A DNA stretch of 64,000 nt from Rotaria socialis. Its lineage: Eukaryota; Rotifera; Eurotatoria; Philodinida; Philodinidae. The translations under genes were made by a program, and so were the position numbers. The notes under the pieces are model-generated. The model saw only the letters and a program-made list of their open reading frames with translations, was not told where the DNA came from and made no database searches. Position 1 is the first letter of the stretch. The number at the start of each line of letters is the position of its first letter. Where the stretch lies: positions 1 to 64,000 of the forward strand of contig CAJNYU010000619.1 in assembly GCA_905331475.1 (NCBI GenBank), given 5' to 3'. Below, piece after piece: positions 60,821 through 64,000 of the stretch.

Positions 60821-62218
60821 GCGCTTTATTCATTGTCATATTCATAGAAAAGTTTCACTTGTGTATAGGAAGGTTCCATTTCAGTTTGGAGATTTTGATT
60901 ACATATGAAATGATTGTTTCGGTTTGTGTGACTCATTGAGGGGGCGAAGTTGGCTTTTTCTTCTAAAATGAAAGCCAATGAAAAAATTGATGTTTTGTTT
61001 TCATTCAACATTTTTTCATTCATATTCACTAACTCAATGCAATGATGTATGATCAATTTTTCGCAATAGTAAGTTAGATTCTGTATTCTGTATCTGTATT
61101 CTACTATCTTATTATATTGATTGCAAACATATATTTTCTTGTAGTTTGCGTTTGATGAGTCATTATATGAATCGTACTGTTGATTTTAGTTACTTTAGTA
61201 TTACACTTACAGCCGTTAAATAATAACACTAGTAGGAAGTTAAATAAAAATACGGATTCCAAGTTTACTGTTAACTTGAAATATTTTCAAAATTTGTATA
61301 TACATGCCATTAAATGAATTAAGTAAAGAAAATGACTTTCACCCTAACGAATGAAGAGGTTATATTTAAATTATAATTACAGTTCGGTATTATTTTAAGC
61401 AGTATCTTCGTGAAAAATCAAGCACAAAGGCACGCTGTATATTTAACTCTTACGTTTTCTTATACTCTTGTAGAACTATTTATATTAATCATTTTAGTTT
61501 TATGATTTTCTAGTTTAATCTAGAAATAATTCTATGAAACTTCTGTAGTCGAAATTTTACAATCTCAATTTTTGTAATGCCGAATTCTATCCGCATTTCG
61601 ATAGTGGTCCTTCTGAATAAAGGCAATGCAATTTTATCCTCAGAATTTTATTGTCGAATATCAACTGGAAATACGAGGAAGGATAGATGTGAAATGAGCA
61701 ACGAAGCGTACAACACTTGTAGTGCTTATTCAATATATAGGAGTTGTCCGAAAACTCTCCAATGAATTACTTTCGTGAGTCCCCGGGAAGTTTTATAGAG
61801 AATTTCAACGGATATGTTGAGGGAGAGTTTACTAGAGATATATCGCTTTTTTGAATATGATCATTATTATTAGTGAACTACGTGTATGAATAAACTGTTC
61901 TTCTAGTTAATTCCAATCTATTAATACTAAGATTGATAAGTAAGAATTACTATGGGTTATCACATTTTTTTTATTGTAAATTTTCAAGTTTAACAAATTA
62001 CGAATAAAACAGCAGATGAAATGTTAATTCAATTTCTGAATAAATTATCATTAGATTCTTTTTGTGTTGTTATTGTTGGCTTGAGAATTATTATAGCTCA
62101 CTAGTCACGTTTTTAAAAGGGGATGATCGTTTAGAAAATATCGATATCAACCATGTTGACTACGAACGTGAGTATAAGCACAGATGCAACAGTGATGATA
62201 ACCGTAGGTTCAGTAATA
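60821..62218. other. Intergenic, featureless
   Basis: AT-rich with short open frames only. Nothing supportable. Confidence 0.5.
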
Positions 62219-62476
62219 CGGGTATAACAGTTCTCAGATCTAAGTTCAGGTCAAATAAGCAAAAGAACTCTTCGAACAGTTCTTAGATCTGATCTAAGAA
62301 CTGTTAGGATCTACACTGGGATGATGTCTACATCGATATAGAAGTCTCTTATGGGATCTGATCTTATTTGATCTGCTTGAACAATTCAGATCAAATCAAA
62401 AGAACTGTTTGAACAGATCTAGGGAACTGCCTGAACAGTTCTTTGAATAGGAACTAAAACTGGACTGTCATACCCC
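62219..62476. mobile_element. TA-flanked MITE (Tc1/mariner-like)
   Basis: The ends CGGGTATAACAGTTC and, inverted, GGGGTATGACAGTCC are imperfect TIRs, each abutting a TA dinucleotide (62217-62218 and 62477-62478), as expected for Tc1/mariner-type insertion. The interior repeats GAACAGTTC/AACAGATC motifs and includes a perfect palindrome with 15-bp arms, AACAGTTCTTAGATC (62275-62289) against 62291-62305. No coding capacity. Confidence 0.6.
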
Positions 62477-63017
62477 TATTCAATAATTGGTTCATATCGT
62501 ATGATGTGTTATACGAATTTCCAAAATTAAATGAATTCCGAAAGCAACAATATTTGCATAAAAACTAGCTTGTGTCAAGTGATATCTATAAAAGAAACAC
62601 GCGCAAATTAAGTATTTCTATCTTGAATAAGACAAAAACAGCGTATACTCACTTGAACATACACTCATAAGCGACCATCCTAGATGTAGGTGGTAAGCAG
62701 CACGAATATGCTCGTTCAGACACACATAGGCTATCACAAAATATACGTTCTCATTTTCTTGATGTAGAAAACATTAATCAAAATGTAAACGATTCTAACA
62801 GATTCAATTCAATCTAAGAGCCATGATTTGGTGAAATTATAGTGTTTTTTAGAATTCCATAAAAAATTGCTGCTTTCTTATAGCCATCGTGTTATAGGTT
62901 TTTTGTCATTTCAACGTTCAATTTTTCAGAAAAATAATCGTTTCACATTGATATTCGTAAACTTAGAACAATCAATTGCGCAAAACCTGTGGAAATAGAA
63001 TCGGCTCCAATTTTGAG
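62477..63017. other. Upstream region of the TRAF-like gene
   Basis: Presumed promoter and 5' UTR of the gene starting at 63018. No distinct element seen. Confidence 0.5.
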
Positions 63018-64000
63018 ATGGATCTGGACATTGTAAGACTATTATGCTGTTTATGTTATGACTTGATCCTTCAACCTATGCAACTCATCTGTTGTGGTCT
63101 GCGAATTTGTGAACTTTGTAGTGAATCTAAGTATTATGATATGCTTATTTATATAATCTCTAACATAATCAATATATATATTTGTAGACTTAAACTCCAA
63201 AGACAATGTCCATTCTGTACCGCACCAGGAATACCGGAGGTAAAATAAAATCAATATTTACTTTACTTAATGTCACATTTTTAATTCAATCTTTAGGTGA
63301 AATATGACAGAGGTTTTAGACGAGAACTCGAATCCCTATCGCTAAAGTGTCCCAAATGCAATGATCAGTGGTTTGGACTTTTTACAGACTTGCCAGTAAA
63401 ACGCTTTTTTTAGCCCATTTAGATTATCGAAGAGTATATATATTTTAGAGGCATCTAAACAACCATTATGATCTTGAATGTGAAAATTGTGGCGAAAAAT
63501 TTATTTTTTCGCAACAAGTAGAAAAACATCTAAATGAAAACTGCAAAAAACGTCTTGTCGAGTGCCCACTTGTCTTTCTGCATTGCTCAAATGAGGTATT
63601 TATTAATTGATTACATGACATTCTAAAAGCTATGCATTGCTAGAATTTAATCGTATACATTCAATTTCTTAGGTTCAACAAATAATATTTAATTCTTTTA
63701 ATAAAATAGTTCTTTTAATTTTTTCCTTGATTCAAGATTGAAGAATACCTTTATGATATATTTATTTACTTTTAGGTGATATATGAGCAAATGAATCAGC
63801 ATTGCTTAAGTGATCAGCATCAAAATTGTTTAATACAGTTCATTAAAACATTAATTCCACAAACTTCTCAGAAGCACTCAAATTTAGCGTTAGAAACACT
63901 ACTTGACGAACAGTATAGGCGCATGCTAACAAATTACATAGAAAAAATCGATTCAATAGTCCAAGAAATAGATCCGATTCTTGGTAAATGCTCACGTCTT
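63018..64000 (+). CDS. TRAF-like RING/zinc-finger protein, 5' part
   Basis: TRAF-type proteins are cytoplasmic adaptors and ubiquitin ligases downstream of receptors. Five exons so far: 63018-63130, 63188-63239, 63297-63395, 63449-63595, 63776 to the window edge; all in frame. A RING-like region spans residues 10-48, with ligands C10, C13, C26, C31, C34, C45 and C48 visible. The usual CGH motif reads CGLRIC, so the RING His is replaced by Leu28. TRAF-type zinc fingers follow: LKCPKCNDQW, RHLNNHYDLECENCG, KHLNENCKKRLVECPLVF and later H/C pairs. The last visible 40 residues look coiled-coil-like (YRRMLTNYIEKIDSIVQEID). A C-terminal MATH domain would be expected beyond the window but cannot be seen. 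The frame extends a few codons upstream without an ATG, so 63018 is the likely start. Confidence 0.85.

Noticed and set aside
60513-60908. 131-residue open frame
   Set aside because: It covers the whole of MITE copy B and runs out into flanking DNA; no protein motif.
1-64000. CRISPR arrays, bacterial operons or ribosome binding sites
   Set aside because: The window is spliced eukaryotic DNA. No direct-repeat/spacer array exists and the one bacterial-type gene has an intron.

Overview
The window reads as nuclear DNA of a small-genome invertebrate, most likely a bdelloid rotifer. The DNA is AT-rich. Genes are split by many very short GT-AG introns of about 50-80 bp, with a few longer ones. Several features fit bdelloids: a nuclear-receptor relic of a type I recall as expanded in these animals, a TRAF-like RING gene, a bacterial-type YihY/BrkB membrane protein carrying an intron, and many foldback and TIR elements. 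The assignment is inference; the gene identifications do not depend on it.

Layout. 1-9.6 kb has no intact gene. It holds a decayed nuclear hormone receptor (2997-5191, minus), an unrecognised exon-like relic (about 6.2-7.06 kb) and a small inverted repeat. 9680-13947 (+) is an LRRFIP homologue in 10 exons, with a hAT-like element in its last intron. 15219-16797 (-) is a BTB-BACK protein with a 22-nt microexon. 20209-23572 (-) is the splicing factor SF3A3 in 14 exons. 24746-25470 (+) is a small acidic protein. 30016-42929 (+) is a large ANKFN1/wide awake homologue in 19 coding exons, whose introns carry three inverted-repeat elements. 45849-46905 (-) is the YihY/BrkB gene. 46.9-55.8 kb has no gene and is full of foldback elements, some nested. 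55869-57949 (+) is a caprin homologue. 58517-58589 (-) is an elongator tRNA-Met(CAU). 59-62.5 kb holds a cluster of TIR elements sharing CCCAGG ends. 63018 to the window end (+) is the 5' part of a TRAF-like gene.

For every multi-exon gene I placed exon junctions by hand from GT/AG sites and checked that the reading phase closes from start to stop. Most genes are housekeeping or regulatory: splicing (SF3A3), mRNA and stress-granule control (caprin), cytoskeletal or signalling adaptors (LRRFIP, BTB-BACK, TRAF-like) and a neuronal/circadian-type adaptor (ANKFN1). They are independent transcription units. The main unusual content is the presumed horizontally acquired YihY gene, the nuclear-receptor pseudogene and the density and variety of inverted-repeat elements.
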